Shown here: positions 53,620 through 55,487 of the stretch, piece by piece
Layout: every line of letters starts with the position of its first letter
Numbering within the stretch: position 1 is the stretch's first letter
Assembly: GCF_004684775.1 (NCBI RefSeq)
Contig: NZ_SRIC01000022.1
Location: forward strand, 1-55,487
Direction: 5' to 3'
DNA from: Streptomyces sp. MZ04
Lineage (GTDB): Bacteria > Actinomycetota > Actinomycetes > Streptomycetales > Streptomycetaceae
Length of the DNA stretch: 55,487 nt
The notes under the pieces: generated by a model
What the model was told of the DNA's origin: nothing
Database searches by the model: none
The model's input: only the letters and a program-made list of their open reading frames with translations
Program-made: the position numbers and the translations under genes

Positions 53620-54416
53620 CACCGGGCCCCCAGCTTCACGTCGCCCATCCACAGGGAGCGCCCCAGCTCGTCCAGGTGGCGGGCTTCCTCGCGGGCGCCG
53701 ATCCGGGCCCGTTCGAATGCCCGCCAGAACTCCGGTCCGTGTGGCGCCCCATGCGGGACGACGGCGTGGGTGAGCTCGTGGACCAGGACGTGACGGACCA
53801 GGGAGGGCGTGAGCTGAAACGTCTGCCAGGCGATGCGGATGTTGTTCGTGTGCCCGTCGTGCACGCCCCACCGCTTCCGCCCGATATCGGCTGCGCAGAC
53901 TGTGGGCATCGGCTGGTCGCCTGCCATTCGCTGCCACAGGGAGGGTGCTTGGAGCCACTGGTTCAGCCAGACGGTGCCTTCGCGGATGTACCAGTCGATG
54001 AGCGGCTTGGCGCCCTGTGAGATGACGGCACGGTCCAGTTGCGTCCACTCGTACCCGTCGTGGATGCGCTCCACGGGGGCGGGGGCACTGTCGACGATGC
54101 GGAGCCGGGCGGACTTGCCGAGCCATAGGTATCCCTCCCCGTTGAGCAGCTCCTTCACTGGGTGGTCGGGGGTGCGCTTGCGGGCTTTGACGAGCATGGA
54201 GCCGAGTCGGTGGGAGTTCTTCACGAGCAGGGTGACGGCGTCGGCGGGGCGGGCGCCTGCGGGTACGTGCAGGGTGATTCCGGGGTCGCCGGGCTGCATG
54301 GACAGGCCGAACGTCTTCCGGCGGGCGCTGACTTTGACCTCGTGGATGTAGCGCTCGAAGCGGCCGTGGTCGGCTATCGCGGCACGGATGGCCTCGGCGA
54401 GCTCGGTGGATGTCAC
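53619..54416 (-). CDS. YgjP/WLM-like zinc metallopeptidase
   Basis: 265 residues, GTG start at 54416. The catalytic site is RHVLVHELTHAVVPHGAPHGPEFWRAF: HELTH supplies two His and the Glu, and the downstream HGPEFW supplies another ligand, matching the YgjP-like (DUF45) peptidases. The N-terminus has a SKxRKRTPDHPVKELLNGEGYLWLG strand. A cytoplasmic enzyme of unknown substrate, often in Streptomyces mobile elements and phages. Confidence 0.82.
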   Translation of the reverse strand: MTSTELAEAIRAAIADHGRFERYIHEVKVSARRKTFGLSMQPGDPGITLHVPAGARPADAVTLLVKNSHRLGSMLVKARKRTPDHPVKELLNGEGYLWLGKSARLRIVDSAPAPVERIHDGYEWTQLDRAVISQGAKPLIDWYIREGTVWLNQWLQAPSLWQRMAGDQPMPTVCAADIGRKRWGVHDGHTNNIRIAWQTFQLTPSLVRHVLVHELTHAVVPHGAPHGPEFWRAFERARIGAREEARHLDELGRSLWMGDVKLGAR

Positions 54417-54458
54417 GGCGGTTCTCCTTGCACGGCGGTCCGGATACGGGCGGGGTTT

Positions 54459-54581
54459 TCAACTGCCGGGCTTGAACAGCTCGCGCAGGCCGACGGTTAC
54501 GGCGACCACGACGGCGGCGATGATCGCCTCGGTGTGGTGGTCACCCCACACCGTGTTGATGACCTCGGACAGGAAGTGCAT
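54459..54581 (-). CDS. Very small membrane protein (40 aa)
   Basis: The ATG at 54581 begins MHFLSEVINTVWGDHHTEAIIAAVVVAVTVGLRELFKPGS, with a hydrophobic helix at residues 19-32. Unknown role. It is transcribed with the metallopeptidase gene. Confidence 0.55.
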   Translation of the reverse strand: MHFLSEVINTVWGDHHTEAIIAAVVVAVTVGLRELFKPGS

Positions 54582-54653
54582 GATGGTTTCCCCCTGGGTG
54601 CGGATGTGCGGCGGATCGGCGGGCCCGGCCGGTGGGCCGGGCCCTGGGGTGGA

Positions 54654-54947
54654 TCAGGCGTTCTCGATGGCGTCGGAGAAGTCCAGGGCGTAGTGACGGT
54701 CGAGGTACCGCTTGATGGCCTTGAGGTCGCGCCGCACGCCGACCCGAGTCAGCTCCTCCTGGCGGCCGTCTGCGAACTTGCCGTTCGGGGTGAGGACGAT
54801 GCGACCGTCTTCGGCCTCGGCGGCGTCGACCCAGACGGGAACAGTTCGCTGCCACCAGGCGAGGGGGCGCGGGAAGGGAGGGGCGCCCTTAGCGACCAGT
54901 TCCTGAGCGATGCGGATCTTCGACTGATTGATGACGATGGCGTCCAT
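54654..54947 (-). CDS. Hypothetical protein, first gene of the minus-strand run
   Basis: 97 residues from the ATG at 54947 (MDAIVINQSKIRIAQELVAKGAPPFPRPLAWWQRTVPVWVDAAEAEDGRIVLTPNGKFADGRQEEL). GGGGAG precedes it. A palindromic operator lies 23 bases upstream, in the space shared with the divergent regulator at 55034, so the two genes are probably controlled together. Confidence 0.6.
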   Translation of the reverse strand: MDAIVINQSKIRIAQELVAKGAPPFPRPLAWWQRTVPVWVDAAEAEDGRIVLTPNGKFADGRQEELTRVGVRRDLKAIKRYLDRHYALDFSDAIENA

Positions 54948-54969
54948 TGCCGTCTCCCCTACTGGACTG

Positions 54970-55095
54970 AGTGCCAACTTTCTTGGCACTTCAATAGTGA
55001 CACAGCAAGCCGCGAAGGTGCAACATAGTTGGCATGACGAATCCTCGAATCGGTGCACACTCAGTTGGCAGCAAGCTGCCTACCGACTTGGCAGC
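54970..55095. promoter_or_regulatory. Operator cluster AGTGCCAA-N5-TTGGCACT and related copies
   Basis: A perfect 8-bp inverted repeat (54970-54977 and 54983-54990) is followed by degenerate copies whose right arms TTGGCA(T/G) lie at 55029, 55065 and 55088. Centres fall at 54980, 55026, 55062 and 55085, so two intervals are 46 (2 x 23) and 23 bp, and one is 36. The copies at 55062 and 55085 lie inside the gene if it starts at 55034. Confidence 0.6.
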
Positions 55096-55474
55096 CGCAC
55101 GTGAGACCATCTGGGACATGACGCCGCGCCCCGACCCGCAGACCGAGACCACCTGGCTCCGCAAGCTCGACCGAGCAACCACCGCCCACGAGAAGGCCAG
55201 GGCCACCCTCGAAGAGCTGATCGCCGACGCGCGCGCTGCTGGCGTCCCACTCATGACGATCGCCAAGCACACGCCCTACAGCCGCGAGTGGGCGCGGAAG
55301 ATCGCCGACCGCGTCGACGCCGAACGTTGCAACGCCGTGGGCGACGCACCCAACAGCCTAGGGACCGAACGCTGCAAGCTCCCTGCCGGACACGAAGGAC
55401 GCCACGCGGAGGGCACCACCAGCTGGCCGCAGAAGAGGCGCCTGAACGATGAGCCCCCCAACCCCGACGCCTAA
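55034..55474 (+). CDS. Regulator with C-terminal HTH-like segment
   Basis: 146 residues from the ATG at 55034; a shorter form from the ATG at 55118 (MTPRPDPQTETTWLRKLDRATTAHEKARATLEELIADARAAGVP) would place all the operator copies upstream. The HTH-like segment is GVPLMTIAKHTPYSREWARKIADRVDAERC, and a Cys/His-containing tail follows (ERCKLPAGHEGRH). It is divergent from the minus-strand operon, with TTGGCA operator copies over its start. I take it to be an autoregulator; which start is used is open. Confidence 0.6.
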   Translation: MTNPRIGAHSVGSKLPTDLAAARETIWDMTPRPDPQTETTWLRKLDRATTAHEKARATLEELIADARAAGVPLMTIAKHTPYSREWARKIADRVDAERCNAVGDAPNSLGTERCKLPAGHEGRHAEGTTSWPQKRRLNDEPPNPDA

Positions 55475-55487
55475 TCTGCCGGTTCCC

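Overview
The window is high-GC DNA with dense SD-led genes, many GTG starts and ATGA/GTGA stop-start overlaps. Its protein families are typical of Streptomyces and its phages: DUF6221- and DUF6233-like proteins, an XRE-TPR regulator, and a phiC31/SPP1-type portal. It holds most of the structural region of a siphovirus-type (long-tailed) temperate phage, or a phage-plasmid, joined to accessory DNA. All assignments come from reading the translated sequence; no database search was run.

Layout. Bases 1-590 carry a broken chitinase C-terminus. Bases 1079-6089 hold accessory cargo: a GntR regulator, an XRE-TPR regulator with two small partner genes, a HAD hydrolase, and small Streptomyces-type hypotheticals. 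Bases 6431-9281 hold a small serine recombinase with a partner gene and a perfect inverted repeat upstream, then an orphan N6-adenine DNA methylase. Bases 9359-12430 are a control region with two small HTH proteins, iterated palindromic operators, a 13-bp direct-repeat array, a lipoprotein gene, a tRNA-like fragment and strong hairpins.

From 12433 to 54947 almost everything is on the minus strand, so transcription runs right to left. In that direction the order is: small DNA-handling or zinc-ribbon proteins and a metallopeptidase (54.9-50.3 kb); a secreted GH16 glycosidase (49.3-50.1 kb); fibre-like virion proteins, one with about 24 copies of a 19-20 residue repeat (44.2-49.3 kb); a sugar/nucleotide module of GT2, HIT, methyltransferase, Cys-rich protein and SDR epimerase (41.5-44.2 kb); small phage proteins and a small HNH nuclease (38.0-41.2 kb); and a 534-bp non-coding island crowded with GATC (37.5-38.0 kb).

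The core morphogenesis operon follows: PrimPol-like protein, TerS, HNH, TerL, portal, MuF-like, scaffold, major capsid, GT4 glycosyltransferase, four head-tail joining proteins, major tail protein, tail chaperones with a -1 frameshift site, a 1752-residue tape measure with two cell-wall-lytic domains, baseplate/minor tail proteins, amidase endolysin, holin, and two membrane proteins (one collagen-like). Base 55034 onward is a plus-strand regulator facing the operon across another operator cluster.

The most interesting themes are three small regulators that each sit beside their own iterated palindromes spaced about 23 bp apart; a run of leaderless promoters (TANNNT then six bases then the start codon); the phage-borne sugar genes, including a glycosyltransferase inside the capsid operon; and the GATC island at the terminase end. 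No large integrase and no complete replication module lie in the window, so the mode of maintenance cannot be settled from this sequence.
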